From a virus, in the IMG/VR virus record IMGVR_UViG_3300013092_000224, positions 1 through 42,947 of that record: a DNA stretch of 42,947 nucleotides. The stretch is one strand, 5' to 3'. The notes under the pieces were generated by a model. That model made no database searches. It saw nothing but the letters and a program-made list of their open reading frames with translations, and had not been told where the DNA came from. Position numbers and translations under genes: made by a program. This document shows, piece after piece, positions 16,901-24,435 of this stretch; the stretch's first letter is position 1; each line of letters starts with the position of its first letter.

Positions 16901-18589
16901 TTCCTGGTTGGCAAGGTCTTGATTGGCGCGCGACCAGTCGGCGGCGGATTGCGCCATCGCCGCGCGGGCGCTGATCCAATCGCGCAGCATCTTGGCAGTG
17001 GCATCGCCGGACGCCGTACCCATCAACTCAAATTGCTGGATGACGGTCGCAAGCTGCCGATTGAGTTGTTCCGTCAACACCGCGCCCTCTTGCCCCATAT
17101 TGCCCACGGTATCGGCCCAGTTCGCCATAATGGCGTCGTTCATGGACTTGTAGCTGGCGGTTTCCTTCTCGCGGTCTTGGAGTTTGCGCCCGAGCGTCGC
17201 TGCTTCCATCGCGTCGAGGGCGCCTTGCAGGGTGGCGCGTTTTGCCATCGCCTCAAAGCGGACTTTCTCTTCGGCTGCGCCGCGCGCCTGGTGCTTGGCG
17301 ATCAGGTCATCTTCGATTTTGATTTCTGCGCGCAGCTTGTCGGCTTTGATCAGGTCGGCGCTATCATCGAGCTGCGCTTTCGACAGGAAATAATTGCTGT
17401 AGCTGACCAGGTTGTGGGCGAGCGCGTCGTCGAGGACTTTCTGCGCGTAGCTGATCGAGGCGTCGAGGACGACGGCCTCCGCGTTGGCGAGCGCGGTGAG
17501 ATAGGCTGAATAGGCTTTGAGGGCTTCCGGGTCGCCCGCGCCGATGGTCGGCGCGTCTTTCTTGGGGATTTCCGGCAGTTTCGGCGGCTTCGGCGGATCG
17601 GAAATTATCGCGTTGATCTCGCGGTAAATCTTTAGCACTTCGTCGCGTTGCTTTCTCGCTTCGGCGGCGAAACGCGCCGACACATCGCCGCCGGTGACTT
17701 TGGCCAGCCATTCGTTGATGTCCGCCGCTAAGCCCATAAACGTACTGCCCATCCCCAGCAGCAAGACAGTGACCGGCTGAAAGACCTTTGACGCCAGCCC
17801 GCCGAAACCGATCCAGGCGGCGTACAGGTTGCCGCCTTCTTTGCTAGCTGACGCCATCGCCCCGCTGATTTCCACCAGGCTGGGCAGCAGTTCTTGCGCG
17901 ATATGATTGGTGAATTGCTTGGATGTGCTGGACAAGACCTTGAGGTTGTCCTCGTATTTTGCCGCCATGGCGGCCTGCTCGGTCGTCACCTTGGCATTGT
18001 CCAGGCCGCGTTCCGATAGCTCTTTCAGGAACCCGGCGAGGTTCGCACCGGCCTTGCCGAACAATTGCATTTCCAGCGCGGTTTTGGCGGTGCCGTCGCG
18101 GTATTGGTCGAGCGATTTAGCTGCTTCCAGCATCATTTGATCGGCGCTTTTGAATTGCCCGGCGCCGTCCCGGACAGACAGATGCAGCGCCTCGAAAGCG
18201 CCCTTCGCCTTGCCGCTGCCGTTGTCGAAATCCACCATGTTCTTCGACAACTTTTGCAATGCGCTGCCGACCTCCTCCATGCCGACTTCGGAATATTTCG
18301 CCGCTGTCTTCATGGCCGAGAGGGATTCGACGACCACACCGGTCTTCTTGGACAACTTGTCGAGGTTGTCCATCATTTCGATAGAGCCTTTGATCGCCTC
18401 TTCAAACTTCAACAGCGAAGCGGCCACGCCCAGCACGCCTAGCGCCTTGGTTGCCATGCCGGCAACCGCCTCGATTTTGCCCATCGCGTCGGTGGCCACT
18501 TGCGAAGCACGGCCAAGGTCGCTTTGGAATGAGGCCATGTTGGCCTCTAGCGAGATGACCAAACTTCCCAGTTGTCCGAGTGACGACAT
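13982..18589 (-). CDS. Tail tape measure protein
   Basis: A 1535-residue protein. It has long helical and coiled stretches at the N-terminus (MSSLGQLGSLVISLEANMASFQSDLGRASQV), hydrophobic segments in the middle (IGAAVGAAVFGPIGALIGGV near 860) and a C-terminal GGDHQGGWRIVGENGPELE motif typical of tape measures. It sets tail length and is ejected ahead of the DNA. It follows the G/T chaperone pair with three bases between genes, as in lambda-like tails. At about 1.5 angstrom per residue it would suit a tail of roughly 200 nm. Confidence 0.92.
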   Translation of the reverse strand: MSSLGQLGSLVISLEANMASFQSDLGRASQVATDAMGKIEAVAGMATKALGVLGVAASLLKFEEAIKGSIEMMDNLDKLSKKTGVVVESLSAMKTAAKYSEVGMEEVGSALQKLSKNMVDFDNGSGKAKGAFEALHLSVRDGAGQFKSADQMMLEAAKSLDQYRDGTAKTALEMQLFGKAGANLAGFLKELSERGLDNAKVTTEQAAMAAKYEDNLKVLSSTSKQFTNHIAQELLPSLVEISGAMASASKEGGNLYAAWIGFGGLASKVFQPVTVLLLGMGSTFMGLAADINEWLAKVTGGDVSARFAAEARKQRDEVLKIYREINAIISDPPKPPKLPEIPKKDAPTIGAGDPEALKAYSAYLTALANAEAVVLDASISYAQKVLDDALAHNLVSYSNYFLSKAQLDDSADLIKADKLRAEIKIEDDLIAKHQARGAAEEKVRFEAMAKRATLQGALDAMEAATLGRKLQDREKETASYKSMNDAIMANWADTVGNMGQEGAVLTEQLNRQLATVIQQFELMGTASGDATAKMLRDWISARAAMAQSAADWSRANQDLANQEKQNSIDVTAGILTQWEGRQKLMQIEADNIPILQKLADVKLAAAQADPSNLKLASDARQAALAVADLTAKISLQNREFQYGQRSAIQDYFDSISNGAKQAQTLFGDAFKGLEDVMANFFKTGKLSFTSFIDSLKADLARLAAQKFMVQIVAAVTGSGVAGIASAAGTVAQSGTGIGGWMSASSTLKSGYDAFTGGMSSMYTNAATSSVGQSLGLGTANTFMAPVYENGALVSAGSGQAAAVTELGATVGTALSYVGAGLAGISLGSAIAGDKKVLGLDGTTTSAIGAAVGAAVFGPIGALIGGVAGGIFDAAFGSGERQSGPGKLQGTFNNSGFSGRSARDWHEDGGWFSSDSNGTDYAALAQPQLDAFKLVTTGYESQFSKLAGIIQKPIDTSAWTFSIDQVADSATAQKQILTDLANAMGAQLIPELSQFQKTGESLADTALRLSDEFTITNNLLDLLGKPGGAFGAVGIESTAARESLIALAGGMQNLASITQAYYTNFYTTAEQAANSWKQMDAVFASLNVSAPRSREGFRALVSGLDLSTASGQAAYVALMNIQGVFAQLTPAIGSATSAVSGATDSAKAVSDAFAVLQKSVAAERAGITSQYNASIQATQTAITNLSTSVSNLSALSASLKSALSSLAMPGTEAVERSVAQAQIATALAIAKSGGPLPQAADLQNSLAIVAKPSAALFSNFTDYQRDFLKTSSDITALSTIAGSQLTAGNAQLDALKAQLDATKTGYADNMARLDGVLSKAQSQIDAANGTTTAVMSVRDAIANLASALSLAPTAARQATAATAAVATGALGSSGSAENPNAYAHPSGVNVNDAADSALVAAAKVVYQSTQNGVSTAQFNAAAAALGVSPEGIYAAVGYNGSPSALRQIYGFASGGDHQGGWRIVGENGPELESTGPSRIYSNPQSKSLLDQSALIDEIKAMRQELHEARLASAPTTKAIARVIDRWEYNGLPATRT

Positions 18590-18592
18590 TTG

Positions 18593-19311
18593 CTATTCTC
18601 CGGGGGCGATGCCAAACAGGGCGGCCATGAGTAATGAAGATTGTGCTTCGGGGTCTGCGTCCAGGATGGCGCCGTCCGCATTGCGCGGTGCGTTCTCTGG
18701 TTTGTCCTGGTACGGCATGAAGTCGGACGGTTGCGCGGCCTGGCCGTCGATGCCGCCCGCCATGACGTTTTGCAGGGTGGCTGAGATGATCCCGGCGCGC
18801 AGGTCGGCGCGGGTTTCGCCGAACGGTTCCAGCCGGTAAAACGCCATCCATTCGGATAATTCCAGGCTGGATACCGTGGCGAGCAATTCCGCCACGGTCT
18901 TGCCCAGCGCCAGCGCTAAGCGGAAGTAGAATCGCCGCTCGGGGCTGGCTCGGAGTCGTTTCCCAGTTCGGCCTGTACTGCCGGCGACATGCCGTTGAGG
19001 CGTTGGGCGGCGTCGAAGCAGCGGCCAAGGGCTGCGGCGGATTTTGCGCCGAGCTCGGCGACTTCCTGGTCGCTGAACAGGCGGGCGCCGTTCTCGTCGA
19101 CCAGGGTGGCGGCTACCAAGCGGGCGCGGATGTTGCGCAGGTCTTGCTTGCGGTTTACTCCGGCGCCGGTAAACAGCGATTCTTCGAAGGCGTCACGGCC
19201 GGTGCCGGATAGGCCTTTGATGCGGACGATGCCGCCCCATTCTTCGACGGTGACGTCTTCGGTTTTGAGGTCGTTGGCGGCGAGGATTTCGGCTTTGGAT
19301 AGCAATGTCAT
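18593..19311 (-). CDS. Tail assembly chaperone GT, -1 frameshift product
   Basis: About 239 residues made by a -1 ribosomal frameshift at 18958-18964. The first 118 codons are shared with the G product, after which reading continues in the T frame to the stop at 18593. The T frame is open from the slip site, giving PERRFYFRLALALGKTVAELL and then SLELSEWMAFYRLEPFGE, the DUF4035 / tail assembly protein T signature. The conserved motif starts upstream of the first T-frame start codon (GTG at 18895), so T is meant to be made as a fusion. As in lambda, G and GT would coat the tape measure and recruit the tube protein. Confidence 0.88.
18916..19311 (-). CDS. Tail assembly chaperone G
   Basis: A 131-residue acidic protein, the unshifted product. 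It opens MTLLSKAEILAANDLKTEDV and contains EEWGGIVRIKGLSGTGRDAFEE, typical of phage tail assembly chaperones between the tube and tape measure genes. The start at 19311 has AAAGGA about eight bases upstream; a start ten codons further up is possible but lacks a good ribosome site. It ends at a TAG 42 bases after the slippery site, within the reach of the usual frameshift overlap. Confidence 0.85.
   Translation of the reverse strand: MTLLSKAEILAANDLKTEDVTVEEWGGIVRIKGLSGTGRDAFEESLFTGAGVNRKQDLRNIRARLVAATLVDENGARLFSDQEVAELGAKSAAALGRCFDAAQRLNGMSPAVQAELGNDSEPAPSGDSTSA
18958..18964 (-). promoter_or_regulatory. -1 frameshift slippery heptamer GGGAAAC
   Basis: GGGAAAC on the minus strand, in zero-frame phase G GGA AAC of the G frame. 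The codon register checks against the G stop (18916) and the T stop (18593), which are exactly one base apart in frame. It has the form X XXY YYZ and resembles the lambda G/T site GGGAAAG. Confidence 0.88.
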
Positions 19312-19372
19312 GAGTAATTTTCCTTTGGATTTTTTCATGGGGGATTACCCCGGCGCGGGGCCGGGAAGTGGA

Positions 19373-20011
19373 TTAAGCGCGGGTGACCGCGCCAGACAGA
19401 ATCAGCGTGCAGGCATTTTTGACGATGCCGTCCACTGCGCCCGCGTCGGAAATCTTCTGTACGAAGGCCGAAAACGATGCGGTGTTGGCGTTGGGCAGCG
19501 TCAGCTTGAAATTCTTGATGGTTCCGGCAGTACGCGCCGCGCGCAAGGCGATCTGGCCGGGATCGGAATTGTCTTGGTCAAGGTTCATGGTGAACTGGCC
19601 GTTGTCCACCAAGCCGAGACGCTTTTCTTTCGCGGTGCTGGACAGGTTGGTCACGTCGATGACGGCGGCAGCGCCGTCGAAGCCGCTGAAGTCCTTGACG
19701 TTGCCGATGGCCGTCCAAGTGACGGGCGTTGCCGTGCCGCCGCTGGTGTAAGTGGTAAAGGCGGACGCGTCAATGCCGACCAGCGCGAAGGTGTTGGCCG
19801 TCACGTTGCCGATGGTGACAGTGTTGCCGTTAAGCTGGGTCATGCCACCGACTGCGGCGAGGGTGACGATGTCGCCGTTAGTCAGGCCATGCGCCGTGCT
19901 GGTGACGATGCAAGGGCTGGTGGCCGAAATGGCGGTGATGTTCTTGGCCGCGCCGGTTGCGGTGCCGATGCTGACGATACTGCCTTGGGCGGAAATAGCG
20001 GTTGATGCCAT
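19373..20011 (-). CDS. Major tail tube protein
   Basis: A 212-residue protein. The outer parts (MASTAISAQGSIVSIGT and FDGAAAVIDVTNLSSTAKEKRLGLVDNGQFTM, then DPGQIALRAARTAG and FKLTLPNA) fit a siphophage tail tube protein. Residues about 24-98 (ATSPCIVTSTAHGLTNGD, VNGNT-type beta strands, TSGGTA) are an inserted beta module of the E1 FCCH kind found in phage structural proteins. It polymerises into the hollow tail tube. It is strongly expressed by expectation: AAGGAG seven bases before the ATG, with an intrinsic terminator just upstream. Confidence 0.85.
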   Translation of the reverse strand: MASTAISAQGSIVSIGTATGAAKNITAISATSPCIVTSTAHGLTNGDIVTLAAVGGMTQLNGNTVTIGNVTANTFALVGIDASAFTTYTSGGTATPVTWTAIGNVKDFSGFDGAAAVIDVTNLSSTAKEKRLGLVDNGQFTMNLDQDNSDPGQIALRAARTAGTIKNFKLTLPNANTASFSAFVQKISDAGAVDGIVKNACTLILSGAVTRA

Positions 20012-20034
20012 GGGTGATACTCCTTTTTGGGCGT

Positions 20035-20056
20035 AAAAAAACCGCCTTTCGGCGGT
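20035..20056 (-). terminator. Intrinsic terminator just upstream of the tail tube gene
   Basis: On the minus strand ACCGCC (20056-20051), GAAA, GGCGGT (20046-20041) and a run of seven T (20041-20035). The tetraloop stem ends only about ten bases before the Shine-Dalgarno of the tail tube gene. Confidence 0.8.
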
Positions 20057-20075
20057 CGGTTGGTACGGGTCTAAA

Positions 20076-20414
20076 TCAACTCCAAATACTGTAGTCCTGC
20101 TGGATTCGGTAGAGCTTCACTTCGTTCTCAAAGAGGTCTTGCTGCATCAGCGGCACGTTCTGGAACGTCGCCGCCAGCATGGCTGCGTCGATGGCGGCTT
20201 TCAGGGTTTTGACGCCGGCATAGGTCTTGTCGTAGGCGTCGATCTGGATGCGAGTGTTGCTGATCGGGATATTCCCGGCCAGACACACCTCCGGCGTGTT
20301 GGCGATGGCCTGGTAGAGGATGTACGGCGTTACCGGGCTGTCCGGTGCGATCATCGGATAGACTCGGCCACCGACCAGGCCGGTGAGCGTGGTGAAGAGG
20401 GATTGTTCGATCAT
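20076..20414 (-). CDS. Tail terminator-like protein (DUF3168)
   Basis: A 112-residue protein with the DUF3168 pattern: an opening helix (MIEQSLFTTLTGLVGGRVYPMIAP), the strand TPYILYQAI, then IQIDAYDKTYAGVKTLKAAIDAAM. In siphophages this family caps the tail tube and joins it to the head completion complex. Its stop is followed at once by the terminator at 20035-20056 and its start overlaps the HK97-gp10 gene by four bases. Confidence 0.8.
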   Translation of the reverse strand: MIEQSLFTTLTGLVGGRVYPMIAPDSPVTPYILYQAIANTPEVCLAGNIPISNTRIQIDAYDKTYAGVKTLKAAIDAAMLAATFQNVPLMQQDLFENEVKLYRIQQDYSIWS

Positions 20415-20860
20415 CGCTTCAGTCCTTGCACCTCGATGGCGATCCGGTCGGCCAGCTTGTCCTGGATGGCCTGCACGGCGGCCTCTTTCTTGTGCTCAAA
20501 GGCTGGCCGCATGAACGGGTGTGCCGCCATCTTCGCGGTGCCGAATTCCACGAAACGCCAGTAGAAAGAATCCTTGCCCACGTTCCGGCCTTTACCGGCC
20601 AGCCGGGATTTCTTGCCGGTGCGCACGAACACGGAATACCTCGCGGACATAACACCGCGATCATCACGCTCGCGCTTGATCTGGATGTCGCGCTTCATTT
20701 CGCCGGTATCCACCGGCGCGAGATTGCGCGCTTCGTTGCGGATTTCGGCAGCGCCGGAGGAAACGGCAGCGCGCAGCGCATTGCGGGCGACGCGTTCCGG
20801 CAATTCTCGGAGGGCGTTTTTTAGGGCTTCCAAGCCTTCGATCTTTACGCCGTCAGCCAT
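20411..20860 (-). CDS. HK97-gp10-like tail completion protein
   Basis: A 149-residue basic protein. It opens MADGVKIEGLEALKNALRELPERVAR and contains NEARNLAPVDTGEMKRDIQ, the clear signature of the HK97 gp10 family. It works in the neck, joining head and tail. Residues about 95-125 carry FYWRFVEFGTAKMAAHPFMRPA, also typical. It overlaps both neighbours by a few bases, so its expression is coupled to them. Confidence 0.88.
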   Translation of the reverse strand: MADGVKIEGLEALKNALRELPERVARNALRAAVSSGAAEIRNEARNLAPVDTGEMKRDIQIKRERDDRGVMSARYSVFVRTGKKSRLAGKGRNVGKDSFYWRFVEFGTAKMAAHPFMRPAFEHKKEAAVQAIQDKLADRIAIEVQGLKR

Positions 20861-21185
20861 CGTTCAATCCCTCCGAACACGAGAGCGATAATTGCCGGTG
20901 CGCTTCGTTGTCGTCGATAACCGCGTGGATATTGAAGATTCGCCCGGCATAGATCAGCCGCATCGCCGCTGTGATGCCGGGGCGGTAGCGCATGACCACG
21001 TTGTGCGAAACTTCGGATTGCACCGCCTGCGCCGCGAGTAGTTCGCGTCCGTTCAGCGGGCTGATCTGCGCCCGCGTCGTGCAAAGCGTTGTCCAGGTGG
21101 TGGACTGGCCGCCAAATGTGTCCTGCGTGGCAACTCGTTGTTGAATCGTGACTTGATGGCGCAAGTCGCCCGCTGAGATCATCAT
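20853..21185 (-). CDS. Head closure protein (head-tail adaptor)
   Basis: A 110-residue protein opening MISAGDLRHQVTIQQRVATQDTFGG (after one extra Met) and containing ARISPLNGRELLAAQAVQSEVSHNVVMRYRPGIT-like order, the SPP1 gp16 / head-closure family. It seals the connector after packaging. Start could be the ATG at 21185 or the next Met at 21182; the region is tightly packed either way. Confidence 0.85.
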   Translation of the reverse strand: MMISAGDLRHQVTIQQRVATQDTFGGQSTTWTTLCTTRAQISPLNGRELLAAQAVQSEVSHNVVMRYRPGITAAMRLIYAGRIFNIHAVIDDNEAHRQLSLSCSEGLNDG

Positions 21186-21188
21186 GAT

Positions 21189-21806
21189 TCAGAACCGGGT
21201 GCGGATCGTGATCGGGTCGAGCAGGCCGGCGATGTAGTCGGTAGGCAATTCCGTGAAACCCTGCCTTCCGTGCGAGATCATGAACAGTTCTTTCTGCGCG
21301 ATGCCCCAGGCGACGGCGAACAGCAGCCAGTGCCTGACGCTGGGGAACTGTGCCGCCAGATTCGCCGGGGTGATGCCCGCCGTGTAGGTGATCTCGATGT
21401 TCTTCAAGCCGGGCGTTGTCCCCGGCCAATTGCCGGATGTCGGGGAAATCAAGGTTTCGCGGTCGATCACCGCGACGGCATAGGCCGTCGTGGGTAAGGT
21501 TTGCTGTACACCGCTGGCGTCGGCATAGGTGATGCTATCGATCGCCATCACCAGGCCGTGGGTGACGGCGATGTCGCCACCCTTGGCCGGGAAACTGCGC
21601 AACCGCTGGCGATAACGCGCCGGGCGGATGGCCGAGCCGGTTTGGGTTTCCGCCAGTTGCCGTGCGCCGGGGATCAATATGCCCTCGATGAGCGGGTCAT
21701 CCAGGGTTAAATCCGCGTCCACACGGGCATGCAGCTTGGCTTCGGCGAGCGTTAACGGCTCGCCGGTGGCATCCAAGGGCGGAAGATAGGCAATGAGTTC
21801 GGCCAT
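21189..21806 (-). CDS. Head-tail connector (gp6-like)
   Basis: A 205-residue protein. It contains PLTLAEAKLHARVD and DPLIEGILIPGARQLAETQTG, the helical hallmark of the gp6-like head-tail connector that sits below the portal. The middle is a beta insert (ITYADASGVQQTLPTTAYAV, then ITYTAGI), and the end LPTDYIAGLLDPITIRTRF is typical of the longer members of the family. Three bases separate it from the head closure gene. Confidence 0.85.
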   Translation of the reverse strand: MAELIAYLPPLDATGEPLTLAEAKLHARVDADLTLDDPLIEGILIPGARQLAETQTGSAIRPARYRQRLRSFPAKGGDIAVTHGLVMAIDSITYADASGVQQTLPTTAYAVAVIDRETLISPTSGNWPGTTPGLKNIEITYTAGITPANLAAQFPSVRHWLLFAVAWGIAQKELFMISHGRQGFTELPTDYIAGLLDPITIRTRF

Positions 21807-21817
21807 TTTTGGTGGAG

Positions 21818-21979
21818 TTAGGCGGTTTTTGTGGCGTCTTTGACGGGTTTGGCGGACTTTTCACCGCTGTATGCCGTTGCTGCACCGCCGTCGATCAGCT
21901 TTTGCGCGGTTTCGTCGTCAACTTCTGCGGTTTCGCCGGGATTGAACGCCTGGAAGTGCTTGGTGAAGGTGATTTGCAT
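21818..21979 (-). CDS. Small 53-residue phage head protein
   Basis: A 53-residue protein opening MQITFTKHFQAFNPGETAEV and then DDETAQKLIDGGAA. Short proteins of this form lie between the capsid and connector genes in many phages and are of unknown function. AAGGAAA lies six bases before the ATG. It fills a stretch that would otherwise be empty between capsid and connector. Confidence 0.7.
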   Translation of the reverse strand: MQITFTKHFQAFNPGETAEVDDETAQKLIDGGAATAYSGEKSAKPVKDATKTA

Positions 21980-22042
21980 GGTTTTTCCTTGAATTAATGG
22001 TGAATGGCCTGTGCCGTGGTGCGGAACAGGCCGGGGTTATGC

Positions 22043-23380
22043 TCAGCGATACCAGGTCACATCCTTGAGGACGGCGATGGCTTCCGGGTGACGGGGGCCG
22101 AAGTCGTTCTCGGTGATGATGCGGATCAGGGTCTGGTCGCGCTCGAAAGCGGAGACCTTAAGTCCGGTGCCGGGGTCGGTGTAGGCGGCTTCCATCGAGA
22201 TCGCCACGCTGATGTTCAGCGATTCGCCGATGATCATTTCGGCGAAGTCGACGAAGTAGATTTCGCTGCCGTTGCCGGTCGCGCCACCGATGGTGAGCGT
22301 GGTGGGAATCGCCGTGGTGATGCCGATGGGGTAGCCACGGAATTTGCCGTCCGAGATTTCCGGGAACACCACGTCGCCGGTGGTGGTGCGCAGGTCGGCG
22401 AGGAACTGCACGCTATCCGGGTGCATCAACCAGCCCGGATTGCGCATCCGTACATTGGCACGGCGTACTGCGAGGATGGCGCGGCCGGCATCGTTGGTGA
22501 TGGCCTGGATCAGCGCGGCGCCGGTCAGGCTGGTGATGACGGTGGAAGTCAGCACGTTGCCGCTGGGTGTCCAGTAGCGTAGGCCCTTGGGGGTATTGGC
22601 AGTGCCGTCGGCGCGGATGAATGCGGCGTCTTCGGCATTGGCGATGCTGATCGCGACGTCGTTGGTGACCAGGCTGTCTACGCGCGGGTCGACACCGGCG
22701 AAGCGGATCAGGTCGTTGCCGATGGGCACCAGCGCGGCGAGCTTCTTGGCGACCAGGCTGACCTTGTCGAAGGTCTGCTGGCCGACTGGGACGTCGGCGT
22801 CACGACCGATGTAGCCCGCCGTCGCGCCACCGCTAATCCGGCTGATGTCGAGGTTGCCGTTGTTGAGCGGCAGGGACTGCGCGCCCATCATGCGCACCAC
22901 GGAATTCGGCACCAGGCGCTCAATCACGAAGTTCGCCAGTTGGGTGGGGATCAGCACCGCGCCGCCGGATGAAGTAACGCTGGTCAGCGCCATGGACACT
23001 TCGTTGCCGACCCCGTTATCCAGCATGGTGCGCTGGGCGAACTCGGAGGCGGCTTGCGGGTTGTTGGGGGCATGTTTCAATGCGCCCAGAATTCCGGCGA
23101 AGACGCTGGCTTGATGGCGCTTTTCTGCGGCGTGGTCACGCGGTTGGACGGGGGCGGATGCCGTGGGGGTGAGGGATTGCTGTACCGGGACGGCGGCAGC
23201 GGCGGCCATCGCTTCGGCGGATTCGGCGCGGGCGATATTGCCGGTGAGAGCGTCGAACTGGACGCGCAAGCCGTCGAATTCGGCGATTTCTTCGGCGCTC
23301 AAGGTAGGCTGGGCGGCGAGGGTTTGAACGCGGGTGTTGAGTTCGGCGCGTTCGCGTTTGAGGCTGTTGATGTCGGGCAT
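22043..23380 (-). CDS. HK97-family major capsid protein
   Basis: A 445-residue protein. Residues 1-60 are a charged coiled coil (INSLKRERAELNTRVQTLAAQ), continuing into a Pro/Ala linker to about 105: the scaffold-like delta domain removed by the protease. The rest is the HK97 fold, with QRTMLDNGVGNEVSMALTSVTSSGGAVLIP at the junction, then ISRISGGATAGYIGRDADVPVGQ and a C-terminal DQTLIRIITENDFGPRHPEAIAVL. Start at 23380 follows AGGAG; ten more in-frame codons upstream run into the terminator and are rejected. An inverted repeat (22006-22012 with 22026-22032) follows the gene, without a T-run. Confidence 0.93.
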   Translation of the reverse strand: MPDINSLKRERAELNTRVQTLAAQPTLSAEEIAEFDGLRVQFDALTGNIARAESAEAMAAAAAVPVQQSLTPTASAPVQPRDHAAEKRHQASVFAGILGALKHAPNNPQAASEFAQRTMLDNGVGNEVSMALTSVTSSGGAVLIPTQLANFVIERLVPNSVVRMMGAQSLPLNNGNLDISRISGGATAGYIGRDADVPVGQQTFDKVSLVAKKLAALVPIGNDLIRFAGVDPRVDSLVTNDVAISIANAEDAAFIRADGTANTPKGLRYWTPSGNVLTSTVITSLTGAALIQAITNDAGRAILAVRRANVRMRNPGWLMHPDSVQFLADLRTTTGDVVFPEISDGKFRGYPIGITTAIPTTLTIGGATGNGSEIYFVDFAEMIIGESLNISVAISMEAAYTDPGTGLKVSAFERDQTLIRIITENDFGPRHPEAIAVLKDVTWYR

Positions 23381-23397
23381 GGATGGCTCCTGAAATG

Positions 23398-23419
23398 AAA
23401 AAACCCGCACAAAGGCGGG
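23398..23419 (-). terminator. Intrinsic terminator just upstream of the capsid gene
   Basis: On the minus strand CCCGC (23419-23415), CTTTGT, GCGGG (23408-23404) and a run of six T (23403-23398). It lies between protease and capsid genes, its T-run ending about 18 bases before the capsid start. Confidence 0.7.
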
Positions 23420-23460
23420 CTGGTGGGTACTGCTAGCCGCGAACGCGGTAAGCGAGTTGG

Positions 23461-24435
23461 TTACAGCGTTGCTTGAATTTCCATTGCGGTGGCAGCCAGG
23501 CGCATCCGTTGCGGGGTGACGACGTTCTGGACGGGTTGAATGGCCGGTGCGCGTTGTGCCGCCACTTCTCCGGCAATGCGGTTGATGGCATCTTGCGGCG
23601 TTTCCAGCCGGTCAGCCAGTCCGGCGGTGATGGCGTCTTGGCCGAAATACACGCCGGCTTCGGTAGCGGTGATCTGGTTGACCGACAAGTTGCGGTAGGC
23701 GGCCACCGCGCCGGTGAATTGGGCGTAAACGCGATCCACCATGCCATTCAAGAAGGCCAGAGAAGAATCGGTGAGCGGTGCAAACGGGGTGAGGTCATTC
23801 TTCTGGGCGCCGCGATAGATGGCGGTGACGACGACGCCCTCGTCAGCCATCTGCTTGCTCACGTCCATGTGCTGGGCGATGACGCCGATGGAACCGACGC
23901 CGCTGCTTTGGCTGACGCTAATTTCCGAGCAGGCGGCAGCGATCAGGTAGCCGCCGGAGAAGGCGTTGAAGTTGACGATGGCCGATACCGGTTTGACGGC
24001 GCAGGCGGCGCGGATTTTATCGGCCAACTCGAAGGCGCCGGTGGCGCTGCCGCCTGGGGTGTCAATGTCGAGCACGATGTGGGCAATGGTTGGGTCGGTC
24101 AAGGCTTGGTCGAGTTGTCCGGCGACGGTTTCATAGGCGGTCATGGTCTGGCACATCGCCAGATTGCCGGTGCGCGGAACCAGGGGGCCGTAAACGCCGA
24201 TGACGGTGATGCCGCTACCGTCATCGTTGAAACCCGTCTCGTCGTCGTTCTGACCCGTCAGATTTTCCAGCAGTTCGCCGGCATCCATGCGGGCGGTCAA
24301 GGTTTGGCCGGATTGCGCCGCAATGGCGACGCCGAGGTGATGACGGGCGAAGGCGAGCGCGGAATACATCAATTCCGGGGAGGCTAGTTGCGGACGGTTG
24401 AAGATCAGGCCGAGCAGGTGAGGGTAGGTTTTCAT
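23461..24435 (-). CDS. S49-family prohead protease
   Basis: A 324-residue SppA-like serine peptidase that would process the capsid's delta domain and internal scaffold during maturation. The conserved core is present: IDTPGGSATGAFELAD (124-139), FSGGYLIAAACSEI with the expected catalytic Ser160, and GVGSIGVIAQHMD (179-191). The length fits phage members that carry no fused scaffold; a C-terminal Gln/Ala-rich tail (270-324) may play that part. It overlaps the portal gene by four bases. Confidence 0.9.
   Translation of the reverse strand: MKTYPHLLGLIFNRPQLASPELMYSALAFARHHLGVAIAAQSGQTLTARMDAGELLENLTGQNDDETGFNDDGSGITVIGVYGPLVPRTGNLAMCQTMTAYETVAGQLDQALTDPTIAHIVLDIDTPGGSATGAFELADKIRAACAVKPVSAIVNFNAFSGGYLIAAACSEISVSQSSGVGSIGVIAQHMDVSKQMADEGVVVTAIYRGAQKNDLTPFAPLTDSSLAFLNGMVDRVYAQFTGAVAAYRNLSVNQITATEAGVYFGQDAITAGLADRLETPQDAINRIAGEVAAQRAPAIQPVQNVVTPQRMRLAATAMEIQATL

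Noticed and set aside
19350-19367. GC hairpin between tail tube and G genes as a terminator
   Set aside because: A strong stem (CCCGGC/GCCGGG) is present but no T-run follows, so I do not call it an intrinsic terminator. It might affect mRNA stability.
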